From: Adiantum capillus-veneris
Lineage: Eukaryota > Streptophyta > Polypodiopsida > Polypodiales > Pteridaceae
DNA: 64,000 nt
Direction: 5' to 3'
NCBI GenBank assembly: GCA_014529385.2
Contig: CM043968.1
Location: 23,836,013-23,900,012, forward strand
Shown one piece after another: positions 42,892-47,510 of this stretch (the stretch's first letter is position 1; each line of letters opens with the position of its first letter). The notes below the pieces were generated by a model. That model made no database searches and was not told where the DNA came from. It worked only from the letters and a program-made list of their open reading frames with translations. Both the position numbers and the translations under genes were made by a program.

Positions 42892-43452
42892 CAACACATG
42901 GTTAGTTGGCAATCAGTGATACAGATGTGGTAGCATTTAGGATACACACAACATCCCATGAGTTAGGCAAATTGACAATGATAATGTAAGATGGTAAATT
43001 GAACTTGGGCCCATATTTCTGTAAAGGATGGTATTTTACTAAATTTTCAAGTCATCAGGTACAACATTATCCCGTTGGCTGAAGGCACATGTTGCACTTG
43101 GTCATGATTGCAAGCTCCAAAGATAGCTTCCTTTCTTACAACACCCTTGTTGGTCTCACGTGCTACAATCTTTCTCTCATAAACAAGGAGACCATGCATC
43201 AAGATTTCATACAAAATTGATGTGTGCATAAGTGTTAATGATCTCCAGTGAGTGCATGAGCTTTTGAAGAGATAAGTCAAAGCATACCTCAGCAGGAGCG
43301 GACCATCCCACAATGGCTTGTATTTCGTGGGTGCTAACTTGAACATCAGTCGCTGCGAAAAATCGAGCGAGCAAGAAGTGAGTTGCCAGTGAGAAGGCGG
43401 AGAGAGCAAGCCCAATGAGAGCAGCCCACTTGATCTTGGATTTGAGTACCAT
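9402..43452 (-). CDS. O-fucosyltransferase family protein (GT106-like), ten exons
   Basis: The spliced model joins 43288-43452, 41477-41561, 12884-12954, 12694-12782, 12367-12604, 11969-12081, 11373-11463, 11069-11197, 10436-10995 and 9402-9870 (2010 nt, 669 aa). All nine introns are GT-AG and all phases agree. Residues about 9-29 form a hydrophobic signal anchor, as expected for a type II Golgi protein. ICDLVVVARLLNVTLVLPEL starts at residue 108 and YLAFHTGLERD lies around residue 266, at the usual position of the donor-binding HxR motif. GPHTRIYISGGEIFGGQR is at about 338-355, a Pro-rich insert at 390-425, and LLWAALDYIICVEATVFFPG at about 462-481. FLSHPVPECSC and a very acidic tail end the protein. 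This order is that of the plant GDP-fucose O-fucosyltransferase-like family. The exact acceptor is unknown. Intron 2 is 28.5 kb and full of retrotransposons. The ATG at 43450-43452 is preferred because the hydrophobic anchor follows at once. Confidence 0.88.
10436..10995 (-). CDS. Exon 9 of the O-fucosyltransferase gene
   Basis: 560 nt: acceptor TTAATGCAG|GCT, donor CCTGACAG|GTGCCG. It encodes AGVLFRALGYGPHTRIYISG with GEIFGGQRVLVPLRAMF, then a Pro-rich insert, RNIYIHELEGWWSWL, LLWAALDYIICVEATVFFPG and ends TYRPDR. The open frame continues upstream past the acceptor, but the shorter exon restores the conserved PEE-xGVLxRALGY join. Confidence 0.93.
11069..11197 (-). CDS. Exon 8 of the O-fucosyltransferase gene
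   Basis: 129 nt, phase 0 at both ends: acceptor GGCATCCAG|GAT, donor GAAGAG|GTGAAG. It encodes DLHTELIQHRRALMIKEG and ends NGSCPIMPEE. The downstream intron is only 73 nt. Confidence 0.9.
11373..11463 (-). CDS. Exon 7 of the O-fucosyltransferase gene
   Basis: 91 nt: acceptor AACTTTTAG|GTT, donor TTTCAG|GTATGT. It encodes LQALGQPYLAFHTGLERDSL followed by AFHGCAERFQ. His266 sits where many family members have HxRxE, but here the motif reads HTGLER. This looks like a subfamily variant. Confidence 0.92.
11969..12081 (-). CDS. Exon 6 of the O-fucosyltransferase gene
   Basis: 113 nt: acceptor TCTTGCAG|AGC, donor TTCAAAG|GTTGCT. It encodes SMLPPQLAEYQRLRCRVAFE followed by ALRFRKEVQELGFRMVQ. The QRLRCxxxFxALRF pattern is a family hallmark. 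Confidence 0.92.
12367..12604 (-). CDS. Exon 5 of the O-fucosyltransferase gene
   Basis: 238 nt: acceptor CAATTGCAG|CTC, donor CTCCAG|GTCAGT. It encodes SKYKGFGYIYDEKHFIMTLK, then a basic linker, ending at GFVISGGGCLQ. Confidence 0.9.
12694..12782 (-). CDS. Exon 4 of the O-fucosyltransferase gene
   Basis: 89 nt: acceptor GCATGCCAG|ATT, donor ATCAG|GTACAT. It encodes ICDLVVVARLLNVTLVLPEL followed by QEVSSATGI, the conserved opening strand and helix of O-fucosyltransferase-fold proteins. Confidence 0.9.
12884..12954 (-). CDS. Exon 3 of the O-fucosyltransferase gene
   Basis: 71 nt: acceptor TTTGACAG|CTTCTACTCAG, donor TCATCT|GTAAGG. It encodes STQVTNGFLWAVIEGEFHDI followed by RSS, the start of the catalytic domain. 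An alternative acceptor 11 nt downstream (CTCAG|GTTACC) would break the phase with exon 2. Confidence 0.85.
13480..15360 (-). pseudogene. Ty1/copia gag-protease-integrase relic
   Basis: Heavily decayed copia sequence in intron 2. Going from high to low coordinates: a gag-like region (15.3-14.7 kb); a CX2CX4HX4C-like knuckle near 14.6 kb; a protease-like LDGGAFKHIT near 14.45 kb, where the usual DSG is changed; a pre-integrase CTSCIHGKQ near 14.0 kb; VKTIHADRGGVF near 13.75 kb; and KNVTDVEMVRTML with PKFLWVDAVAIAVYILN at 13.5-13.6 kb. Reverse transcriptase and RNase H are not seen. Many stops and shifts; not functional. Confidence 0.75.
15361..16347. other. Intronic, no recognisable feature
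   Basis: Flanks the copia relic and may include its LTR, but I could not find a matching second LTR. Small open frames (15364-15714, 16070-16309) have no recognisable content. Confidence 0.4.
16348..16982. repeat. Tandem duplication, period 331 bp
   Basis: 16348-16678 and 16679-16982 are near-identical. Both begin ACTGATCGCCCTTCCTCAAG and contain AGCATTTTATCCTC and repeated GTCGTCGTC. The second copy is slightly shorter. The composition (CAGC/AGCATC-rich) resembles the AGCGTTTT-rich region of the gypsy LTRs at 26.6-27.0 and 34.9-35.2 kb. Confidence 0.85.
17117..17425. repeat. Dispersed GCGTTTnAAAACGC-like inverted motifs
   Basis: Half-palindromes recur about every 50-70 bp: GCGCTTTAAAACGC (17117), GCATTTCAGAACAC (17162), GCGTTTAAGAACGC (17227), CATTTCAAAACGCTG (17358) and AGCGTTTCAAAACG (17404). 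They lie in a GC-rich segment with long open frames on both strands, none with a recognised domain. Confidence 0.6.
17470..17490. repeat. Poly-C tract
   Basis: 21 consecutive C. The length is prone to sequencing error. Confidence 0.9.
17824..17900. repeat. (GA)n microsatellite
   Basis: About 38 GA units. It creates false open frames of Arg/Glu or Ser/Leu repeats on both strands. Confidence 0.95.
18486..18736 (+). pseudogene. Copia-type gag, 5' part (interrupted)
   Basis: The frame encodes AKAMSAIAESLTKDISPAI, TANDMWFKLLGMFD and QSFLMKAKVIHDQLSAMRS, matching the helical UBN2-like gag of plant copia elements. The frame is cut at AGAAG (18732-18736) by the solo LTR at 18737-19377 and resumes after the second AGAAG copy at 19378. 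Confidence 0.75.
18737..19377 (+). mobile_element. Solo LTR (family E/F) with perfect TSD
   Basis: 641 bp from TGTCACAAACTG to CCCGTGACA. It is flanked on both sides by AGAAG (18732-18736 and 19378-19382), a perfect 5-bp target duplication. It aligns with the LTRs at 21696, 23933 and 20267 (minus): shared GACGTGTCAA near the start, ATATAAAGAAATA and AAAGGGGCGCCAA with GGGGCCAA near the end. It lacks the AAACCCTAA cluster of the copies at 21696 and 23933. Confidence 0.9.
19378..20240 (+). pseudogene. Copia-type gag 3' part with zinc knuckle
   Basis: It continues the gag frame (ALTSTQLAALVLMKLPEANA) after the solo LTR. A zinc-knuckle relic reads CYNYGKRGHLAKDC near 19575-19620, where the second cysteine has become Tyr. 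Further decayed protease-like sequence runs to about 20.24 kb with several stops. Confidence 0.7.
20267..20843 (-). mobile_element. 3' LTR of chromovirus F (minus orientation)
   Basis: On the minus strand it begins TGTCACAAATTGGTGACG at 20843 and ends TTTGTTACA at 20267. It shares GGAATACCGAAAGGGGCGCC with the solo LTR at 18737. A polypurine tract adjoins it at 20844-20859. It contains a (GT)n run. Confidence 0.8.
20768..20811. repeat. (GT)n microsatellite inside LTR F
   Basis: About 22 GT units. Confidence 0.95.
20844..20859 (-). promoter_or_regulatory. Polypurine tract of chromovirus F
   Basis: On the minus strand, TTTCAAGAGGGGGGTA immediately precedes the LTR start TGTCAC. It would be the primer for plus-strand DNA synthesis. 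It matches the tract of element E at 23921-23932 (TTTCAAGAAGGGGAGA). Confidence 0.8.
20860..21439 (-). other. Non-coding region between pol stop and PPT of chromovirus F
   Basis: Lies between the end of the chromodomain frame and the polypurine tract. No gene-like frame; the short plus-strand open frames (20925-21167, 21148-21438) have no motif. Confidence 0.5.
21440..21695 (-). pseudogene. Chromovirus F pol C-terminus with chromodomain
   Basis: Encodes KPFKGDVPDDGEPDEQPEVD, ILVPEKILAHKDRKIKGKVF and RRFLVKFKNHPALDRKWMEE, then a stop. The K-V-x-R-x-F-L-V-K-F-K-N motif is a chromodomain as in plant chromoviruses. The upstream part continues at 24914 beyond the inserted element E: HVSLL ends one piece and KPFKG starts the next. 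Confidence 0.85.
21696..22375 (+). mobile_element. 5' LTR of element E
   Basis: 680 bp from TGTAACAAACTGCTGAC to CTTGTGACA. It contains a cluster of AAACCCTAA motifs at 21763-21852, CTTTAAATATGAGCC as a possible TATA region near 22104 and a short CT repeat at 22287. Confidence 0.85.
21763..21852 (+). promoter_or_regulatory. Telobox-like (AAACCCTAA) cluster in the 5' LTR of E
   Basis: Seven or so AACCCTAA cores in about 90 bp, imperfectly spaced (AAAACCCTAACCCTAA, AAAACCCTAACTG, AAACCCTAACCCTAAAACC, AAACCCTAATTC, AAACCCTAAG). AAACCCTAA is a known plant promoter motif (telobox). A role here is inferred. Confidence 0.75.
22377..22388 (+). promoter_or_regulatory. Primer-binding site (tRNA-iMet) of element E
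   Basis: TGGTATCAGAGC, one base after the LTR end. It is complementary to the 3' end of plant initiator methionine tRNA, the standard primer for these elements. Confidence 0.92.
22562..22990 (+). pseudogene. gag-like remnant of element E
   Basis: The frame encodes DPDLFQVTVFLKSSAMQMLM, STWQALKKKFSRS and MLAMETLTDYNLKFLDIS, resembling retrotransposon gag. Stops follow at 22817 and after. No protease, reverse transcriptase or integrase is present before the PPT. Confidence 0.6.
22991..23920 (+). other. Non-coding interior of element E
   Basis: No recognised protein. It contains three imperfect repeats of GGCCCGGACC with GGTTATGCGGGAGGAG (about 23290, 23420 and 23480) and three of GGAGAAGCTAACTCCTT-like sequence (23725-23815). 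These are possible RNA structure or packaging sequence. Confidence 0.55.
23921..23932 (+). promoter_or_regulatory. Polypurine tract of element E
   Basis: AAGAAGGGGAGA directly before the 3' LTR start TGTAACAAAC. Confidence 0.85.
23933..24913 (+). mobile_element. 3' LTR of element E with internal duplication
   Basis: Aligns with the 5' LTR but is 300 bp longer because its 3' half is repeated: 24275-24590 recurs as 24591-24905 (both contain TTTTAGGAAAATC and CTTTTCATATTTGATGC). Its telobox cluster is at 24006-24108. Confidence 0.82.
24914..25440 (-). pseudogene. Chromovirus F integrase C-terminal region
   Basis: Read on the minus strand it encodes ASAIFEIIEGAPKDPPFLST, KVRETLAKSQERHKKAAD, KLKEGDWVLLRL, MRYYGPF and [17 protein letters not shown], a typical gypsy integrase tail. 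It joins to 21695 across element E. One in-frame stop occurs after YYGPF. The upstream catalytic integrase and reverse transcriptase are missing. Confidence 0.8.
25441..25690 (-). pseudogene. Unidentified ORF fused upstream of the integrase tail
   Basis: Minus-strand frame 25476-25685 encodes VHLMRTLVNMDFDESKPTFE, LRDPRLLPGTKVKFYSRIDG and LCEMGFLDTFGKFNLPHG. It is not gypsy pol sequence that I recognise. It may be unrelated transposon or captured host sequence, or a deletion junction. Confidence 0.4.
25691..26151. repeat. Imperfect tandem repeat region before element B
   Basis: Contains three or four diverged units of about 70-90 bp with GATGCGTCAYARRRTGGGTG and GCATCGGRAARG (around 25890, 25965 and 26050). 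No gene seen. Confidence 0.5.
26487..26494 (+). promoter_or_regulatory. TATA box of LTR B
   Basis: TATATAAGC, conserved in the other LTRs of the family at 29658, 34735 and (minus) 32014-32021. Confidence 0.7.
26570..27030 (+). repeat. AGCGTTTT-rich region of LTR B
   Basis: Irregular array of 10-20-bp units such as AGCGTTTTTGC, CAGCGTTTTC and CAGATTTTCAGCC, in the R/U5 part of the LTR downstream of the TATA box. The same array occurs at 34870-35230 and, inverted, at 31530-31960. Confidence 0.75.
27415..27426 (+). promoter_or_regulatory. Primer-binding site (tRNA-iMet) of element B
   Basis: TGGTATCAGAGC two bases after the LTR end. Confidence 0.92.
27858..28013 (+). pseudogene. gag start of element B
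   Basis: Encodes MVITRSGMDTSHTGGEHERG and DEEFSPPRDFSDPPPST, then a TAG at 28011. It is almost identical to the gag start of element D at 36021. The next frame (28014-28223) encodes RKLEREARHAERKAEM, matching the charged coiled-coil that follows in D. Confidence 0.8.
28168..28722 (+). CDS. His/Asp-rich repeat ORF of element B
   Basis: 184 codons. Residues about 20-90 are repeats of HDDLHD and HDQD/AISHKHD type, made by ATGATTTGCATGATGATTTG-like DNA repeats. Then come two copies of ILALEPRSKEP and a non-repetitive tail. No known domain. His and Asp residues could bind divalent metal, but that is speculation. It occupies the place where an autonomous relative would carry pol, so it may be the far 3' end of pol or a captured sequence. 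Expression is unproven and the ATG is only the first in frame. Confidence 0.45.
   Translation: MQEIWGMETLSVSSSPKHDTHDLHDDTHDDLNANDLHDDLDDNDEHDDLHDQDVISHKHDDLHDQDAISHKHDELHEDDVIVHKDDVLVDAFSSKANLVANSINHTGSILALEPRSKEPPQEDSTNQDEPILALEPRSKEPLQEVLCVRMIDTHALFECFSRDRFLYFSQHLYVIPFPRHDILR
28723..29340 (+). pseudogene. 3' coding remnant of element B
   Basis: Overlapping frames (28706-28951, 28944-29339, 29168-29401) encode LIALDQLRRLRSHCLRV, MKILEEERSMTLDEVEALKE and VADLYEVQVPHDPHIRVG. These look like the degenerate tail of a gypsy polyprotein but show no named domain. Confidence 0.4.
29338..29350 (+). promoter_or_regulatory. Polypurine tract of element B
   Basis: AAAAAGGAGGGGA immediately before the LTR start TGTCACGTGACA. 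Confidence 0.85.
29351..29776 (+). mobile_element. 3' LTR of element B, 5' part
   Basis: Matches 26152-26600 until CTCCACAACAACCAC. It starts with the 12-bp palindrome TGTCACGTGACA (G-box core). Its TATA box is at 29658. Homology stops where element C starts. Confidence 0.82.
29777..30804 (+). mobile_element. Putative 5' LTR of element C
   Basis: Begins TGCAATAAAAG directly after the broken B LTR and ends TTTGTGACA just before a tRNA-iMet PBS. No second copy is visible in the window, so the left boundary rests on where B homology ends. Contains several CT-rich runs near 30690-30730. Confidence 0.55.
30806..30817 (+). promoter_or_regulatory. Primer-binding site (tRNA-iMet) of element C
   Basis: TGGTATCAGAGC one base after GTGACA. 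Confidence 0.88.
30895..31149 (+). pseudogene. gag of element C, 5' part
   Basis: Encodes MLKNLENPRSEMLKILQNQE and NIHEHQSRTIANKCHHFG, then is cut by the solo LTR at 31150. The frame resumes at 32338. Confidence 0.6.
31150..32337 (-). mobile_element. Solo LTR of family B/D inserted in gag of element C
   Basis: 1188 bp. On the minus strand it starts TGTCACGTGACACATCC at 32337 and ends GTTGCACCTTACA at 31150. The flanks TCAGA (left) and TCAAA (right) agree at four of five positions. No PBS or PPT adjoins it, so it is a solo LTR. The AGCGTTTT-type array appears inverted (AAAACGCT) at 31530-31960 and the TATA box at 32014-32021. Confidence 0.85.
32338..32997 (+). pseudogene. gag of element C, 3' part
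   Basis: Encodes EREDVAKATTFIRQFEVAFT, SEASKVRHVTKHHKGIAS and TWWYTKALQGIQNKTWIQFK, a classic gypsy gag core, then decays with stops after 32596. Confidence 0.75.
32998..33657. other. Unassigned, possible leader of a minus-strand element
   Basis: No protein recognised. It adjoins the minus-strand PBS at 33659 and may be the untranslated leader of that element. Overlapping short open frames at 33400-33653 have no motif. Confidence 0.4.
33659..33670 (-). promoter_or_regulatory. Primer-binding-site-like sequence (minus)
   Basis: On the minus strand TGGTATTAGAGC, one mismatch from the tRNA-iMet complement. It is placed next to TGTAATCAAAAC, which could be an LTR end on the plus side. Confidence 0.6.
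33672..34419 (-). mobile_element. Candidate LTR fragment next to the minus-strand PBS
   Basis: Starts TGTAATCAAAACAAGC beside the PBS, so it could be the 3' end of a minus-oriented 5' LTR. No matching copy is visible. Its right end (34298-34419) is shared with 38686-38804. Element D begins directly after it. Confidence 0.4.
34298..34419. repeat. 120-bp block shared with 38686-38804, copy 1
   Basis: GATAGGAAGCACTTGGAAAG to TTGAGGGCCAAAAT, over 95% identical to the second copy by eye. On the minus strand it is open (GEAFGIYMPQPIAGVFNSRL), suggesting an exon-like or element-end origin. Confidence 0.8.
34420..35600 (+). mobile_element. LTR of element D
   Basis: 1181 bp, TGTCACATGACACATCC to GTTGCACCTTACA; same family as LTR B. 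The terminal palindrome has one change (CACATG for CACGTG). TATA box TATATAAG at 34735-34742. AGCGTTTT array at 34870-35230. Confidence 0.88.
35602..35613 (+). promoter_or_regulatory. Primer-binding site of element D
   Basis: TGGTATCAAAGC, one mismatch from the tRNA-iMet complement TGGTATCAGAGC. Confidence 0.85.
36021..38685 (+). pseudogene. gag-pol of element D with RT core deleted
   Basis: gag starts MVVTRSGMDTSHTGDEHERG. A long charged coiled coil of REQEANRLA-type repeats follows (to 36515, TGA). The gag core (TFSKYDGKMDATVIHSWLHQ) is in the next frame, with a shift near 36840, then FNWVDFQDKLKARFMPPQYL. The zinc knuckle is CFQCHVKGHIKKAC near 37395 and the protease site ILFDPGSMHDVIS near 37590. 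At about 38055 the sequence jumps to SWQQHE and VLTRLDECQLYIAIKKSEFF, so the palm with its YxDD is lost. RNase H (FEVWTDASNVAIGAML, RPVAFLNRKLNSAKKNYSVY) runs to 38685. Not autonomous. Confidence 0.88.
38686..38804. repeat. 120-bp block shared with 34298-34419, copy 2
   Basis: Begins in the middle of the RNase H codons (after RTD) and ends GGGCCAAAAT. It marks the abrupt end of element D. Confidence 0.8.
38805..41476. other. Intronic DNA, no gene seen
   Basis: Contains a (GA)n run at 38890-38932, a CTCAAGC-rich low-complexity segment at 40350-40590, and a CGGAACGGCGTTTTGGAACG inverted motif near 39798. No open frame with known content. It is the 5' part of intron 2 of the O-fucosyltransferase gene. 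Confidence 0.5.
38890..38932. repeat. (GA)n microsatellite
   Basis: GA repeats with one GATA interruption. Confidence 0.9.
41477..41561 (-). CDS. Exon 2 of the O-fucosyltransferase gene
   Basis: 85 nt: acceptor TTTTTCAG|GAC, donor GTGG|GTAAGC. It encodes YGKVWSRVKPLQNLRPYSTP followed by RKSYV, the stem segment that precedes the catalytic domain in this subfamily. It enters in phase 0 and leaves in phase 1, which fits exon 3 only if exon 3 starts at 12954. Confidence 0.8.
41562..43287 (-). other. Intron 1 of the O-fucosyltransferase gene
   Basis: 1726 bp between GAG|GTATGC and TTTTTCAG|GAC. Contains a long (AG)n run at 42830-42889. No other gene seen. Confidence 0.75.
42830..42889. repeat. 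(AG)n microsatellite in intron 1
   Basis: About 30 AG units. Confidence 0.95.
43288..43452 (-). CDS. Exon 1 of the O-fucosyltransferase gene (start, membrane anchor)
   Basis: Encodes 55 residues beginning MVLKSKIKWAALIGLALSAF, with a hydrophobic segment to about residue 29, and ending at GWSAPAE. The donor is GAG|GTATGC, phase 0. The basic start followed by a single hydrophobic helix is the N-terminus expected of a Golgi type II transferase. Confidence 0.82.
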
Positions 43453-45583
43453 AACTGGCACCTCTATCCGTCACATGGGCGGACTCGTCGCCAGCTCATG
43501 CCCACCTGCCCTTTGAGAGATCTGCATTTGCAAGCGTCACTGAGCTTAACTGTCTTTTCTTGAGTAGCGACTTTGCTGTGCAATCAGGTTGCCCGTTCGT
43601 AGTCGTGTGTACTGAAGAGCGTAGACGTATACTAGCTACGGCGAGCTCCGTCATGCACCATAATCGGCAGAAACCGAGCGCAAACAATCATTCAGTGTTT
43701 TATCTCAAGTGATCGATCTGTATGTAGAAGAGCAAAAGGGAGCACGCGAGTAAAATTGGCTTCGTGCAGGTCGATCTGCTTGTTCTCTGAGTCTAATCTT
43801 CTTGGCTGGAGCTGAGGTTCCCAGCAAACACTCACAAGCTCAGCTTAAGTTATGTTGGATTTCAGTGTAAACATAGTGCCCATGAAAATGGCTACAAATA
43901 GCACCCACATGGCTATAAAAAAAACACCCTCCTTGCTCCTCCAGGCTAGGTATCTCAAGTTGCAAGTTGTTAGAGGCTCCCTCCAAAGGCGAGTTCACAT
44001 GTAATCACAACACAAACAGTCCCTTCCATAGGCAGCTCACATTCCACTTACATTTTTGCACCTACTTGTGTGATGAAACAGAAAGCTTGAATGTCGTTGC
44101 AAAACCATTTTGCACTAAAAATCACGTGCTTGCATTACTTCCCAAATGGATCATGCATGTAGCTTGAGACACCTAGTGTGCCATGTAAGAGAAATTGATT
44201 GTAATGTTAACGTTGTCTAATATGAAACTTTTTACACTGAAGCTTTTAATTTTTGTCGTTTTAGCTCACCGCGATGAAGCCACATGGGAGCTATTAATTT
44301 TGTTGCATAAGCTAAGCTTGTTTCAAATGAGGGTATGAAAAAAGTGCTAGCACCATTGAAAATGCATTAAAGACATCTATGTAGATTTTTTTATTGCTTC
44401 ACTTCTCTCAAGGAGCTCTTTATATTCACACGTTCATGATGGCCATTGCTACAAAACCCCTTGAACGCACACCAATTGAGCTATTAGCCATAGCCACACA
44501 CTTTTGCATATGTTTGGTAGTGTGGTAGCACACTATGTTGAGTGGTTAGTGTCCCTGCCATTTGGAAAGGAGTAGACATACACAAGCTAACATGTGGACA
44601 TAATGGAGTAATATTTACAAAAAATAAGTTGAAAAAATACCAAGTTGTGGAAGAAAGATTTGTGTATTGATTGGTCTACTTGTTTTGTTTTGTGACTACT
44701 TGGTCGTATTTATGGATATCAAGGGCAAAAATGCTTTACACTTCTTAAATGATGATTGTGCACCTTGGTACTTAAAAAGCACTAGGGTTTTTGGGTTTTG
44801 GACATATGAGGGCTTTTGGACGTTTTTTCAAGAACAAGATAGTTAGACATTGGTTGGCTTAAATGTTGCAAGTGTTAAGGCTTTGTATACATTGTGACAT
44901 GTATAACCTATATCTTTCTCGCTTAAGTATCTCTTAAATCTATATATGCAGAATACCCATGAGAATATATAGGTTTGCCCCAACCCTTAGCAATTTAGAT
45001 GTGGCGAGAATAGTTGAGAGATCACTATTGCAAAGGTTCAAGGCTACAATTGCAAGCAGTTCTTAAGATCCTGTTATTATCAAATTAGCCATTTCAATTA
45101 CATATAATTTGACATAAAAGATGGACATTTGAATAGCATGCAACAAAAATAATAGCAAGACAAATGTCTCTTAAGTAATCAACACTCATAGAGAAGATTA
45201 GACAGAATAGGAGACTTGACGAGGGTTGGATTTACAAAGGCTGACCCCCCTGTATTGAAGAGAATAAAAGTTTTCGTACAATCCTATTTGAGCTTTTGTT
45301 TAGATAATATGTATCTTGAACACTAAGATCTTCATAGATATATGTTGATTAGCTGCTTAATCACACAATTAACATGAACAACAATCGTAACGCGTTCTCT
45401 CAAGGCTAATTGGCTTAAGTACTTGTGGAAAGCAAGGGAAGCTTGTAAGAGAATCATAATTAACTACATAGATCTATCTTTTACTAATCTTCATTAGACC
45501 AAAGCGATAGTTAATTACCATGATTACTCTTAATGAAAATGTAACGATGAATAACTACTGTAAGAGAGGGAGTTGTTGTGCTA

Positions 45584-45587
<4 letters not shown>
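43453..45587. other. Upstream flank / promoter side of the O-fucosyltransferase gene
   Basis: The sequence just above 43452 should hold the 5' UTR and promoter on the minus strand. I could not pick a convincing TATA box. The rest to 45587 has no recognisable coding sequence. Confidence 0.45.

Positions 45588-45630
<43 letters not shown>
45588..45630. repeat. (TG)n microsatellite, left flank of element A
   Basis: About 21 TG units ending where the LTR of element A starts. A matching (TG)n run is on the other side at 59595-59636. Confidence 0.9.
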
Positions 45631-45636
<6 letters not shown>

Positions 45637-46311
45637 GAAAATGGCCTATGAACTTTGAGAATAGCGCAATTAAGAGAATCAACGAGAGAATTATTGTGAG
45701 GCTACTTTGAGAACATAGAGGGTGAACTTAATTGATGGTAGCAACATAATCATAGTACTTAATTAACTTGGCACGAACAATACTTTTGCAAGAGAGAGAG
45801 TTTAGAGAACTCGACAACAATTGAGGACCGATTTATATGGAGCTAGTCCTCCCTCCAATAGGCATTTGTATTATAGATTCTCCCATCAAGAGAGACTTGG
45901 TACAATACAATCTTTGTGTTCCTTGTGACCTACGTGATGCAATGAAGATAGAAAGCTTCATGCATCACGAGCATAACATAGACTTTGCAAAAAGCATTAA
46001 CTATCCCAAGCCTCAGTCCCAAGGCCTCAAACACCTTCAAAGGTGGAGAGAGCTAGCGGGGAATGAGGGTAGGGAAGAGAAAGAAGAAATGTTCATAGGA
46101 GAAAGAAATAGTTTCTCACTTATCATCACTCTTCTTGCTAGCATACATAATAGCATAGTAATGAAGATGGAGAAGATGGCAAGCTTAAGCATTGAAGCAT
46201 GGCTCTAAGTTGGATTTTGAATTCCATAGCCAGAGTATTGGTGTAGACTATCAACTTCTCTACTAGCTTGGAGAAGGAGATGGAGCTCTTGTACTTTGCA
46301 CTTCACACAAT

Positions 46312-46397
<86 letters not shown>

Positions 46398-47151
46398 ATC
46401 CCCCAAGCAACCCCTCTCCTTGCTTTGGTCGACCCCCTCTTCTAGCATTGCATTGCATATGATCGGACCTCATCAAGCTTGGCCAATCATACAGGCTTAG
46501 TGCATATCAAGCAACAAGGTTAGTCTTGGGACAATTGTCCCCCTTTCCCCTTTGAGAGAGAGGACTTGAGAAATGCAAAGACAATTAATTAAATCAACTA
46601 AATTATCATTGGACCCCTTGGGAGGCTAACCAATAGGCTTTAGGCACACTATGAGGGCAACATGAGGAGGAGCTTGACAAGTGTCCTATTTGCCTTCTTG
46701 GTACCAAACTTGCCTTATGTGAGTGTGTGTGTGTTCTCTCTCTAGCCCCTACAATTAGGGCTCGCCCCCTCATGAGTAGGGATTAGATTTGACTTTTTGA
46801 ACACCTTATCCTCAAGCACCTTAGTCAGCAGGCACGACAAGCACCTCAAGCTTGGGTCGTGTTCCCACCTCAAGCACAGCCCTAGCTTACCTAAGGTCAA
46901 AGGACTTTTAACACTAACCATTGGAGGTCTTTAATGAAGCTAACCCTAAGGTCTTTAAGCTCCATTAGCTAACCTTGCTCTTTGACAGACCATCCCTCAT
47001 TTGGACCCCTTTACCATTGGCCCCGTGTTGAGATAGACCCATAAGCACATGTCTATATTCTAACCCTTGTTCCCGTTTATTCTCCCACATTAAATGATCA
47101 GTTTAATATGAGAAAATCATTTGGGTTGGTTAGATATTAGATTTTATGACA
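45631..47151 (-). mobile_element. 3' LTR of element A
   Basis: 1521 bp. On the minus strand TGTCATAAAATCTAATATC to CCATTTTCATTACA. Contains (TG)n followed by (AG)n at 46313-46395. A plus-strand open frame (45837-46208) is antisense to the element and is shared with the 5' LTR. Confidence 0.9.
46313..46395. repeat. (TG)n(AG)n compound microsatellite in LTR A
   Basis: About 24 TG then 17 AG units. In the 5' LTR copy this spot took the copia insertion. Confidence 0.95.
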
Positions 47152-47164
47152 TTACCTCTCTCTT
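47152..47164 (-). promoter_or_regulatory. Polypurine tract of element A
   Basis: On the minus strand AAGAGAGAGGTAA directly before the LTR start TGTCATAAAA. Confidence 0.82.
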
Positions 47165-47510
47165 GAAATCATAGTCGTCCTTGACTATGAGGTAGAGGAG
47201 ATAAAGCCTTAGTCATTAGTCAATGTTTCTTAACAAGTAGAGGATCCCTTTTTACCCTACGACATCTTTCCAAGATGGATGACTAATCCATTTGGTGCTT
47301 GAGAGACATAGTTGCCACAAGCATGTCTGCTCTTTAGTCCATTTCATTCTCCCAAAGTAGAGTGATAAATTCTACTTGGTGTTTGAGAGACGTCGTCATC
47401 ACAAACATGATTCTAAGCATACATACTATTTAAATTTTTGCACAATAAAAAGAGAATTTGTCTTATAAGACAAAAAACATTGGTCATTTGAAAAAAAATT
47501 GTACATTTGC

